Shown here one piece after another: positions 7,359-13,028 of a stretch of 13,028 bases of DNA. Source of the stretch: Minisyncoccota bacterium (lineage in GTDB: Bacteria > Patescibacteriota > Minisyncoccia > Moranbacterales > GCA-2747515); contig CALIRC010000129.1 of assembly GCA_938044295.1 (NCBI GenBank), positions 1-13,028 on the forward strand, given 5' to 3'. How positions within the stretch are numbered: position 1 is the stretch's first letter; each line of letters begins with the position of its first letter. Below the pieces are notes generated by a model. That model saw nothing but the letters and a program-made list of their open reading frames with translations. It ran no database searches and was not told where the DNA came from. The position numbers and the translations under genes were made by a program.

Positions 7359-7401
7359 ATACGTTTATATAAATATATTTAAAAAGAGAAAGTATTCTTT
7401 C

Positions 7402-7524
7402 TAAGACTTACGCACGTGAGTATAATTCTAGGCCAAATCAAGGCTTTTCATGAGCCATAGTCTACCTATGGTGAGTGAAAAACGGAGATTTTAACGACGA
7501 AGTGCACCAAGAGCGTAAGTCCTA
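7402..7524. mobile_element. Palindromic MITE-like element, family A, copy 3
   Basis: Seen: 123 bp from TAAGACTTACGCAC to GAGCGTAAGTCCTA with the same interior CCATAG-tctac-CTATGG hairpin as copy 2. An exact 5-bp direct repeat CTTTC (7397-7401 and 7525-7529) is a clear target-site duplication. It lies between two minus-strand genes. Non-coding. Confidence 0.88.
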
Positions 7525-7559
7525 CTTTCAAAAAAACAGTGGTCATCTATCAGAAAAAA

Positions 7560-7964
7560 TCACTCAACCGACTTCTCTCTGAAACCACGACCAAAATGCC
7601 ACCCATACCCCCAACGCCATGACGTATGAATATACGGAGTAGCAGTTGCTGTCTGCACATTATGCCACAAAAGTGAAATAAATGGAAGGGGCTGTCCAGA
7701 CTCTGCGATACACTGAGAAAAAGCGTAATCTGCAAGTGCTTTGTCAGTAGTAGTACCTCCACGCCAATACGCCTGTGAATGTGCTTCACAACAGCCCATT
7801 TGCGGACCTGTCAAACCACCCGAAAAAAGCACACAACTTCGCATCGCAAAAGGCTTCAAGTCTGTTGGTCGCTCGTCATAAAAACTCCAACGCACGATCC
7901 ACCATGCATACAATGTTATAAAAACAAGAAGAAGTAGCATGAAACGCAGCACACCTTTACTCAT
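7560..7964 (-). CDS. Hypothetical membrane-anchored protein with four cysteines
   Basis: A 134-residue protein I do not recognise. Seen: an N-terminal hydrophobic segment (about 5-25) that looks like a signal anchor, with most of the chain probably outside the membrane. Four cysteines follow at 44, 58, 59 and 85, including an adjacent pair in GPQMGCCEAHSQAYWRGG. The C-terminal tail is aromatic- and glycine-rich (WRWGYGWHFGRGF). Cysteines in an exported region could form disulfides or bind metal or haem, but no CxxCH or other known motif is present. The ATG at 7964 directly precedes the charged-then-hydrophobic leader, so the start is credible. Family A elements lie immediately before and after it, so it may be a single-gene unit. 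Codon pattern and strand match its neighbours, so I take it as real. Confidence 0.65.
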   Translation of the reverse strand: MSKGVLRFMLLLLVFITLYAWWIVRWSFYDERPTDLKPFAMRSCVLFSGGLTGPQMGCCEAHSQAYWRGGTTTDKALADYAFSQCIAESGQPLPFISLLWHNVQTATATPYIHTSWRWGYGWHFGRGFREKSVE

Positions 7965-8016
7965 AAGATATAATTCATCACCCTTTCATATAAAGGATGC
8001 ATACTGATTAAAAAAT

Positions 8017-8139
8017 GAGAACTAAAGCACGTGAATATGATTTTAGGAAAATTCAAAGCTTTTCACGAGCCATAGCCTACCTATGGTGAAGGAAAAACGG
8101 AGATTTTAACGACAAAGTGCACCAAGTGCGTAAGTCCTA
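8017..8139. mobile_element. Palindromic MITE-like element, family A, copy 4 (diverged left end)
   Basis: Seen: 123 bp ending GTGCGTAAGTCCTA on the right. The left end GAGAACTAAAGCAC has several mismatches to the family consensus. The interior, with CCATAG-cctac-CTATGG and the agattttaacgacaaagtgcacc block, is nearly identical to the other copies. No target duplication is visible, so this is probably an older copy. Its last three bases on the minus strand form the TAG stop of trmB. Confidence 0.83.
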
Positions 8140-8748
8140 AGATTGTAAAGTAAATTGCATACGATAAATACGATCTCCATTAACAATCTTTGCTTTTTCC
8201 CATTTTGTCCTTATATTGTGTGGTGGCTCATCAAAAAAAGTAATACGAGAAAAACCTTCACACTGTAACAACTCTATTGTATCATCAAAAAGCATTTTTT
8301 GATCTGTTTGATAGACCCACTCTGTATCCAGTGGCATCCATAAACGTACATCATCGAGCAAACGCTTACACAATACACGACGCTTATGGTGACGATCTTT
8401 AAACCACGGATCAGGAAAATTTATGTAAATCGTTGCAATGCGAGCGCCATCAGATACAATGCTTTGTAAAAGTAACGATCTCAAATTACGAACGGCATCT
8501 CCAGCAAAAACAACGACATTTTCATGGTGAGCAAACCTCTCTTCAAGTCTTTGTGCAAGAGGTTGGCGAATTTCCAGCACAATATAATTATACGTATCAC
8601 CAAAATTCGCAATAAGACCTGCACTAAACTCACCACGATCAGCACCAATATCTACAAAAATCGGCCTGTCATTACCAAAGCCGTTAAAAGAATACTCACT
8701 CCGATCACTAAGCGGATTCACATGATGACGCACACGGTTTTTACCCAT
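8137..8748 (-). CDS. trmB: tRNA (guanine-N7-)-methyltransferase TrmB
   Basis: A 203-residue SAM-dependent enzyme that makes m7G at position 46 of tRNA. Seen: motif I VDIGADRGEF (32-41), the acidic ribose-binding position in VLEIR (57-61), and the family-specific INFPDPWFKDRHHKRRV (109-125) with the catalytic-region Asp and the basic tRNA-binding run. A C-terminal segment, RTKWEKAKIVNGDRIYR (170-186), corresponds to the conserved T-K-x-E and G-x-x-I-Y pattern. Length is typical of compact bacterial TrmB. The ATG at 8748 gives a short basic N-terminus; no clear Shine-Dalgarno. The stop codon is formed by the edge of family A copy 4, so the last residues may have been set by that insertion. The upstream ArsC-like gene, 57 bp away on the same strand, could share its transcript. 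Confidence 0.93.
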   Translation of the reverse strand: MGKNRVRHHVNPLSDRSEYSFNGFGNDRPIFVDIGADRGEFSAGLIANFGDTYNYIVLEIRQPLAQRLEERFAHHENVVVFAGDAVRNLRSLLLQSIVSDGARIATIYINFPDPWFKDRHHKRRVLCKRLLDDVRLWMPLDTEWVYQTDQKMLFDDTIELLQCEGFSRITFFDEPPHNIRTKWEKAKIVNGDRIYRMQFTLQS

Positions 8749-8805
8749 AGCAAAGTATAAATTCCATAATTATCATATAACTAAAAAAATGCACAGCTCC
8801 CGCAA

Positions 8806-9159
8806 TCATGAGAAAAAACGAAAGACTTCTTCAGCTGGATCGCAAATCAAAGCGTCCGATGCATCTTTTACGACAAGAGGCGTTTTTATAGCCTCTGGAT
8901 GTGAAACGATAAAGTCAATCACATCTACATCATCAGACTCCTCATTTAGATGACTATCAATCCACTCTTCACTAGTAGAGTCTACAAGTGCCACAGGCCA
9001 CATCCCAAGCATATCCAGAAACTTCTGCACATCATCTACGTGAAATACATGTGATGATAGTAAAACAGGAGAATATGCAACATTTTGCGCACGCAAAAGC
9101 GCCTCGACACGATCAGCCGCTTGGGACTTCTCTTTTCGATACACAGTATAATGCGCCAT
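8806..9159 (-). CDS. ArsC/Spx-fold protein lacking the catalytic cysteine
   Basis: A 117-residue protein that aligns by eye with the arsenate reductase (ArsC)/Spx family. Seen: an N-terminal strand HYTVYRKEKS followed by a helix, and a C-terminal block VIDFIVSHPEAIKTPLVVKD (79-98) that parallels the ArsC segment around Arg94 (LIDF...HP..I.RPIVV). The position of the ArsC nucleophile Cys12 is Ser12 here, there is no CxxC of Spx type, and the RP arginine is a threonine. Arsenate reduction by the known mechanism is therefore unlikely. Spx-like binding to RNA polymerase, or another non-redox role, is a guess. Length fits single-domain family members. It starts at ATG 9159 and ends with a TGA stop. 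It lies between a methyltransferase gene and trmB, all on the minus strand. Confidence 0.68.
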   Translation of the reverse strand: MAHYTVYRKEKSQAADRVEALLRAQNVAYSPVLLSSHVFHVDDVQKFLDMLGMWPVALVDSTSEEWIDSHLNEESDDVDVIDFIVSHPEAIKTPLVVKDASDALICDPAEEVFRFFS

Positions 9160-9300
9160 AATTGCAAGATAACACTATCTTCAATCAATCAAAATCTTTC
9201 ATGCAATCCTGAAGTCAGATCGTAGATGCGATCCTGAATCCACAGAAAGTACGAGTGGATGAGGGATAGAATAAATTAATTTTTTTGCGAAGCATCCACA

Positions 9301-9825
9301 CTATACATCATACACATAAATCGGCGCATGCCCTATCGGTTGATCTTTATATTGTGCACCATTCCATACAGTAAAGTGAAAATTATAAGAAAGAATCTTC
9401 GTCCCAGGTCGAAGTAGAGGGATGATGCGCTTGTAAAATGCGCCATTCAACGTCCGTGCAGTACCAAAAATATAAACAACATCTACATCACTATACTTCT
9501 GCGTATAAATATTCCCACGAACCAATTGTACATTTGAGACATCAGAAAAAAATAATCGTACTCTTGCTAATGCATAAAAGAAAAATGACATTTCAATACC
9601 CACAAAAAAATTCTCAGGATACAGTTCTGCAAGCGAAATCACTACACGTCCATCTCCAGAGCCAAGATCACAAAAAGTGTGCCCTTTCGTAAGGTGTGCC
9701 AGACGTCCAATCCGCACAATATCCATGCGGCGCGTCGGAAACCACGGCGCGAGCGATAGAATCGTATAGATCACCCACACGGAAAATCCAAGAGCTAGAG
9801 CAACAATAATCACATCCACAATCAT
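9301..9825 (-). CDS. Membrane-anchored class I SAM methyltransferase
   Basis: A 174-residue protein. Seen: one N-terminal hydrophobic segment (about 3-27), then PWFPTRR and a Rossmann-type methyltransferase core with motif I FCDLGSGDGRV (51-61), an acidic motif II VGIEMS (75-80) and a post-I strand VQLVRGNIY (99-107). The layout of a membrane segment, a P-T motif and DLGSGDGR resembles the FAM173/ATPSCKMT protein-lysine methyltransferase family, whose mitochondrial members modify the ATP synthase c-subunit. That parallel is by motif only, and the substrate here is unknown. The ATG at 9825 lies 6 bp after the stop of the upstream M23 lipoprotein gene, so the two are very likely one transcript. 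The methyltransferase would sit on the cytoplasmic face of the membrane. Confidence 0.8.
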   Translation of the reverse strand: MIVDVIIVALALGFSVWVIYTILSLAPWFPTRRMDIVRIGRLAHLTKGHTFCDLGSGDGRVVISLAELYPENFFVGIEMSFFFYALARVRLFFSDVSNVQLVRGNIYTQKYSDVDVVYIFGTARTLNGAFYKRIIPLLRPGTKILSYNFHFTVWNGAQYKDQPIGHAPIYVYDV

Positions 9826-9831
9826 ATAGAT

Positions 9832-10500
9832 TTATAAATCCAGATAATTCAACCACTGTCCCAATGCACTTCTTTCTGATACATATCCGCGCAAATCATC
9901 AGACAGAGAAATACCTAAATGAAGGTGCTTTCGCTCTCCGTCTGTCTCCTGACTGAGATGGTCACCAAGCACACTGATTCTCTGACCAGATCGCACAGTC
10001 TCACCTGCAGAGATAATCGTGTCATGAACCGCAATATGCCCATATAATACAAAGATGCGTTCATCCCCCATCATACAAGATTGCGTAATCACACCACCAT
10101 ATCCACGTACCCACCGAACATGTGATATCTTCCCATCACAGATCGCAAACACAGCAACATCCTGATCCAGCTCACCGTCCAAAATTTCAAAATCCACACC
10201 AGTATGATACCCAGAAAAACGCTCAGGTTGCACAGGAGAAGTATCCGGATCAATCAATACGCCAAATGGTTTTTTCAAAACACGATCCTGCGCACGAAAA
10301 AGAGGCTCAGCAAAAGAAGCGGGTCCACCTGACAAAACAGAAAAGTGTTGCGATGGAAACGCGGCAGGTACTGGCTCACCTTCCCTGTGAAGTACTGCCT
10401 CGTGATCCTGCGACGACTGCACCACTGGATCGTCAGACACTTCTAAATAGGTGCATCCAGCAAGAAAAATCAAACTAAGAAAAATGGCAATTTTTTTCAT
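9832..10500 (-). CDS. M23-family peptidase-like lipoprotein
   Basis: A 222-residue predicted lipoprotein. Seen: a signal peptide MKKIAIFLSLIFLAGC with lipobox LAGC, so Cys16 would be lipidated. A linker follows, then an M23/LytM-type domain: SGYHTGVDFE (96-105) supplies the metal-binding His99 and Asp103, LYGH (152-155) a third conserved histidine, and KHLHLGI (191-197) the HxH motif. All key M23 residues appear present, so cleavage of peptidoglycan cross-bridges or stems is plausible, although family members without activity act as amidase activators. It starts at ATG 10500, with a GGAAAG ribosome-binding-like sequence 5 nt upstream. It is the first gene of a probable two-gene unit with the methyltransferase 6 bp downstream. 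Length is short for the family because there is no extra binding domain. Confidence 0.87.
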   Translation of the reverse strand: MKKIAIFLSLIFLAGCTYLEVSDDPVVQSSQDHEAVLHREGEPVPAAFPSQHFSVLSGGPASFAEPLFRAQDRVLKKPFGVLIDPDTSPVQPERFSGYHTGVDFEILDGELDQDVAVFAICDGKISHVRWVRGYGGVITQSCMMGDERIFVLYGHIAVHDTIISAGETVRSGQRISVLGDHLSQETDGERKHLHLGISLSDDLRGYVSERSALGQWLNYLDL

Positions 10501-10604
10501 ATATCTTTCCGATTCAAAAATAGTACAGAGAGTACATCATTCTCAAATCATGCCCAATAAATAATGAATTCATAAACACAGGTTAGGACATACCACGAAA
10601 CACG

Positions 10605-11402
10605 CTACGATAAAATCAAAGATAAAGGACAATGATCACTTCCATATTGATCATTGAGGTATGCTATATCTTTCACCTTTTTTTGCATTTTCTGATCGAT
10701 GAAAAAATAATCAATCCGCCATCCCACATTGCGCTCCCGCGCACGTGTCACCATATCCCAGTACGAATACACATCACACACATCAGGATTTTCACTCCGC
10801 CACACATCCAGCCAACCAGCAGCAATAACACGATCTACCCACGCTCGCTCATCAGGATGAAAACCGATCTTACCATCATTCTCTTTAGCTCGTGTAATGT
10901 CATTTTCCGTATGAGCAACATTCATGTCACCACCTACTATCACCTCATGCCCCTGTGTACGCAAATCATTCATATAATCAAGGACCTTGTCAAAAAACAC
11001 GAGTTTTTCCTCCCACGCAGCCTCACTCTTGCCACCATTGGGAAAATAAATCGAAAGCACATCCCAGATCTTACGCCCTTTTTTAAAAGAGAGATGCGAA
11101 ACGCGTCCCTCATCCATATTTGGTGCATGCGGCACCGATATATGAAATGTCACATCTTTGCACGATGCGATAAAGGACTTCTTCACCCAAATACCAGTAC
11201 CTGCATAACCCTTCTTTTGCGCACTATGATAATATTGATCATAGTCAGTGTGATCACGCAGATAATCACTAAACTGCTCACGATTCCCCTTTATCTCCTG
11301 AAACAAAAAGAGGTCAGCCTGCTCTTTTGAGATAAATTCCTCCAAATCCCCCTTCCTCTCCACAGCGCGAATCCCATTTACATTCCACGTTACAATTTTC
11401 AT
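10605..11402 (-). CDS. xth: Exodeoxyribonuclease III / AP endonuclease
   Basis: A 265-residue member of the Xth/ExoA branch of the EEP nuclease superfamily. It cuts DNA 5' to abasic sites and degrades 3' ends in base excision repair. Seen: WNVNGIR (6-12) with the metal-region Asn7, FQEIK (35-39) with metal-binding Glu36, IYFPNGG (118-124), GGDMN (157-161) with catalytic Asp159 and Asn161, WRIDY (228-232), and SDHCP (255-259) with the catalytic His257. All active-site positions are intact and the length is typical. The start at ATG 11402 gives the standard MKIVTWN N-terminus. It is the most upstream gene of the long minus-strand block; the gap to the M23 lipoprotein gene is 104 bp, so it may be a separate transcript. 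tRNA-Ser is divergently placed beyond its 5' end. Confidence 0.95.
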   Translation of the reverse strand: MKIVTWNVNGIRAVERKGDLEEFISKEQADLFLFQEIKGNREQFSDYLRDHTDYDQYYHSAQKKGYAGTGIWVKKSFIASCKDVTFHISVPHAPNMDEGRVSHLSFKKGRKIWDVLSIYFPNGGKSEAAWEEKLVFFDKVLDYMNDLRTQGHEVIVGGDMNVAHTENDITRAKENDGKIGFHPDERAWVDRVIAAGWLDVWRSENPDVCDVYSYWDMVTRARERNVGWRIDYFFIDQKMQKKVKDIAYLNDQYGSDHCPLSLILS

Positions 11403-11466
11403 ACAACTATATTAAATACCAAACAACGATCAGTCACTCATTAGTATAACAAATCAAAGAAAAGCC

Positions 11467-11495
11467 TTGATTTCACATACAAGACATAGTATACT
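11467..11495 (+). promoter_or_regulatory. Candidate sigma-70 promoter for tRNA-Ser
   Basis: Seen: TTGATT (11467-11472), a 17-bp spacer and TATACT (11490-11495), a good match in sequence and spacing, reading towards the tRNA gene. The start would be near 11502, leaving about 80 nt of leader that includes the hairpin at 11528-11554. Confidence 0.55.
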
Positions 11496-11527
11496 ATTGA
11501 AACTATTGAATCACACAATATGAAGAG

Positions 11528-11554
11528 GTTAGTCTATTACCGAAATAGACCAAC
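11528..11554. other. Hairpin in the tRNA-Ser leader
   Basis: Seen: GTTAGTCTATT-accga-AATAGACCAAC, 11-bp arms with one mismatch. No T tract follows on either strand, so it does not look like an intrinsic terminator. It could be a processing signal in the tRNA precursor or an operator; its role is unknown. Confidence 0.45.
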
Positions 11555-11583
11555 GCGAGATCAGATCTTAACAACGCAATAAT

Positions 11584-11670
11584 GGAGAGGTGCTAGAGTG
11601 GTTGAATAGGACACCCTGCTAAGGTGTTAGCCCTTCACGGGGCTCGAGGGTTCGAATCCCTTCCTCTCCT
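11584..11670 (+). tRNA. tRNA-Ser (anticodon GCT)
   Basis: Seen: acceptor stem GGAGAGG/CCTCTCC (11584-11590 with 11663-11669), a D arm with GTGGTTGAATAGG, an anticodon stem ACACC/GGTGT enclosing loop CTGCTAA with anticodon GCT (reads AGC/AGU), a long class II variable arm (tagcccttcacggggct), and a T arm GAGGG-TTCGAAT-CCCTT. The class II arm and anticodon both indicate serine. The base after the acceptor stem (position 73) is T, whereas bacterial serine tRNAs normally have G. CCA is not encoded. The 3' 19 bases from GAATCCC are duplicated at 11766-11784, and the recombinase frame overlaps the 3' half of the gene antisense. Confidence 0.95.
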
Positions 11671-13028
11671 CAATATTACAAAACACGGATGATAGTCCGT
11701 GTTTTGTGATATTTGGGGATGGCAAAAGAATTCGAAGTTTATACTCGTAAGCGACTGCGTCGGGTGAATCCCTTCCTCTCCTCAGTTTTGTAATATCGCT
11801 CAAATCATCGACTTCGGCGATGATGTCATAGGGTCGGTTTAGGCTTAACTGAGCGATTTTTTCGTTTTCGAGAGTGGCGTTCCAAAGTACAGTTTTGAGA
11901 AGATTTGTTTTGTCAGCAGTTTTTCCTGCTAAAAACTTTTTATGTAGCGTTGATGCGGTTAAAAAGACTTTTTTCTGCTGTTCCAAAGTTGCAAGCTCAT
12001 TGATCGATTCTGACTCTGATTTCTTGATCTGATTTTTGATATTAGCTTCTTCTTTCTTCAGATCCATCTCTTTTGCCGTGTACACCTCTTTTGCGATGAC
12101 GTCCGAACAAAACCCTTCCAAGAGACGTTCTCGCTTCGTAGCGACCGCATTAAGCCTCTCAGAGAGCGAATGAGAGACATTTTCTTTGTAGGATTGTGAT
12201 GATTTCTTCTTTTCCAGTGAAGCAAGATACATGATTTCCACAAACTCCTCATCAAAGTCAAATTTTTGCAGTGAATCAGCGAAAAGGCTTTCAATCTTTT
12301 CTTCTCTGAGGTATTTCTTGTGTTGATCACATTTTCCTTTGCCATTGGTGCAGTAGTAATACACATGGCCTTTCTTCTTGGTGGCAGTGAGACCACACTC
12401 ACATTTCTCACATTGCATGAGGCCTCGGTAGGCGAAGTGATGTTTCTGTTTCTTGCTGTGATGTTTTCCGCTGAGAACGAGTTGAACACGATCAAAGAGT
12501 TCCTTGCTGATGAGTGGTTTATTATTTCCGACATAGTATTCGCCATGGATAAACATGATCCCATAGTAAAAGGGATTTCCAAGGATTTTGTGGACTTTGC
12601 TTTTGTAATACTTTTTGCCAGATCGAGAACGGAATCCTTCTTCGTAGAGTTTGTCTGATAAATCTTTCACACTGATCGTCCCACGACTATAGAGTTCAAA
12701 TGCTTTTCGGATATAAGGAGACTTATCTTCATCGATAGCAATCTTTTTGTCTTTATTGAGATAGCCAAGTGGTGCAAAGTTCGGCCAGTCACCTTTTTCG
12801 AGTTTTGACTTCACGCCTCTCCTGATACTCTTACTCAGTTCTCTGATGTATTGATTGGCCATGCCAGACTCAAGAGCAAAAATGATGGCATTATCATCGG
12901 GGGAGTATGTGGAGTCAGGTGTGACAATCTTTGCGATCGTGCCTTGCTGAAGAAGCCACTGCACACGCCCTGCATCGATAGGATTGCGAGAGAGTCGATC
13001 AAGCTTCCATGTGAGAATGCCGTCTACC
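11627..13028 (-). CDS. Large serine recombinase (site-specific integrase), N-terminus outside window
   Basis: A recombinase of the large-serine/resolvase-invertase family, catalysing integration and excision of a mobile element. The frame stays open to the right edge. Seen from the edge: the catalytic-domain motif ILTWKLDRLSRNPIDAGRV (13025-12965), then the PDSTYSPDDNAIIFALESGMA helix region, a recombinase domain (RGVKSKLEKGDWPNFAPLGY onward), a zinc ribbon CEKC...YYYCTNGKGKC, and a long charged coiled coil typical of C-terminal domains. The nucleophile serine lies outside the window. A GTG at 12964 is internal, not the start. 466 residues are visible; family members usually have about 450-550. 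The natural C-terminus is probably near SDITKL; beyond it the frame reads through an att-like tRNA fragment and then antisense tRNA, ending ERKGFEPSSPVKG, a tail produced by antisense tRNA-Ser. The tRNA end is the likely attachment site. Confidence 0.9.
   Translation of the reverse strand, partial: VDGILTWKLDRLSRNPIDAGRVQWLLQQGTIAKIVTPDSTYSPDDNAIIFALESGMANQYIRELSKSIRRGVKSKLEKGDWPNFAPLGYLNKDKKIAIDEDKSPYIRKAFELYSRGTISVKDLSDKLYEEGFRSRSGKKYYKSKVHKILGNPFYYGIMFIHGEYYVGNNKPLISKELFDRVQLVLSGKHHSKKQKHHFAYRGLMQCEKCECGLTATKKKGHVYYYCTNGKGKCDQHKKYLREEKIESLFADSLQKFDFDEEFVEIMYLASLEKKKSSQSYKENVSHSLSERLNAVATKRERLLEGFCSDVIAKEVYTAKEMDLKKEEANIKNQIKKSESESINELATLEQQKKVFLTASTLHKKFLAGKTADKTNLLKTVLWNATLENEKIAQLSLNRPYDIIAEVDDLSDITKLRRGRDSPDAVAYEYKLRILLPSPNITKHGLSSVFCNIEERKGFEPSSPVKG
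11654..11672 (+). other. att-like core in the tRNA-Ser 3' end (copy 1)
   Basis: Seen: GAATCCCTTCCTCTCCTCA, covering the T-arm 3' side, acceptor 3' strand and three following bases. It is repeated exactly at 11766-11784. tRNA 3' ends are common integration targets, and a recombinase gene adjoins, so this is read as one attachment core. Confidence 0.7.
11678..11707 (+). terminator. Probable intrinsic terminator of tRNA-Ser
   Basis: Seen: a 12-bp perfect stem ACAAAACACGGA/TCCGTGTTTTGT around loop TGATAG, 8 bp after the tRNA. T residues lie in the 3' arm (gttttgtgatattt) rather than in a clean trailing run, so efficiency is uncertain. It lies antisense within the recombinase reading frame. Confidence 0.6.
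11766..11784 (+). repeat. Duplicated tRNA-Ser 3' end, att-like core (copy 2)
   Basis: Seen: an exact 19-bp copy of GAATCCCTTCCTCTCCTCA, 112 bp downstream of the same sequence in the tRNA, but preceded by unrelated sequence (gactgcgtcgggt), so it is not a second tRNA. The sequence after it, gttttgtaatat, is the inverse of atattacaaaac just after the tRNA (11673-11684). Read as a second attachment core; it lies inside the recombinase frame. Confidence 0.75.

Noticed and set aside
9255..9299. GTGGATG...CATCCAC inverted repeat between the methyltransferase and the ArsC-like gene
   Set aside because: 7-bp arms with a 31-nt loop and no T tract; too weak to call a terminator or operator.
10520..10546. 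TTGAGA/TACTAT promoter-like pair before the M23 lipoprotein gene (minus strand)
   Set aside because: The spacer is only 15 bp and the match to consensus is modest in AT-rich sequence.
10632..11330. Long + strand open frame of 232 codons opposite xth
   Set aside because: The minus-strand frame is an unmistakable exonuclease III with all motifs; the + frame is its shadow.
11700..11784. A second, degenerate tRNA gene ending at 11784
   Set aside because: Only the last 19 bases match; the preceding sequence has no D arm, anticodon arm or matching 5' acceptor strand.

Overview
This window looks like chromosome from an AT-rich bacterium with a small, compact genome. Candidate Phyla Radiation (Patescibacteria) is my best guess, at modest confidence. 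It rests on short intergenic gaps, few clear Shine-Dalgarno sites and small single-domain housekeeping genes. No rRNA or ribosomal protein gene is present to settle it. TGA is used as a stop (for example engB and the 134-residue gene), so the code is standard code 11, not the TGA=Gly code of Gracilibacteria/Absconditabacteria.

Layout. Positions 1-942 hold no credible gene: three different palindromic mini-elements sit back to back (88-500), followed by a clpC leader with two promoter candidates. Two + strand genes follow: clpC (Clp/Hsp100 ATPase) and comF (competence-type phosphoribosyltransferase), separated by another mini-element. From 4267 to 11402 every gene is on the minus strand. Read in transcription order from the right, they are: xth (exonuclease III), an M23-family lipoprotein, a membrane-anchored methyltransferase, an ArsC/Spx-like protein without the catalytic cysteine, trmB (tRNA m7G46 methyltransferase), an unknown cysteine-bearing membrane-anchored protein, a DedA-family protein, uppP, engB/ysxC and a YjdF-like (DUF2238) membrane protein. 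At the right edge a tRNA-Ser(GCT) gene on the + strand faces a large serine recombinase whose reading frame runs antisense through the tRNA 3' half and leaves the window with its N-terminus missing.

Function. UppP and a DedA-family protein suggest a locus for undecaprenyl-phosphate carrier recycling. The M23 lipoprotein is also envelope-directed. TrmB and the tRNA gene belong to translation, and ClpC to proteostasis.

The most unusual content is mobile. Eight non-autonomous, full-length palindromic elements in three families (A, ~123 bp, four copies; B, ~124 bp, two copies; C, 159 and 92 bp, two copies) occupy the gaps of the first 8.2 kb. Several have clear target-site duplications. Families A and B share nearly the same terminal sequence. 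No transposase gene is visible. One A copy supplies the stop codon of trmB. The second mobile signal is a 19-bp duplication of the tRNA-Ser 3' end, 112 bp downstream and inside the recombinase gene. It marks a tRNA integration hotspot, possibly with a stacked or decayed earlier integration.
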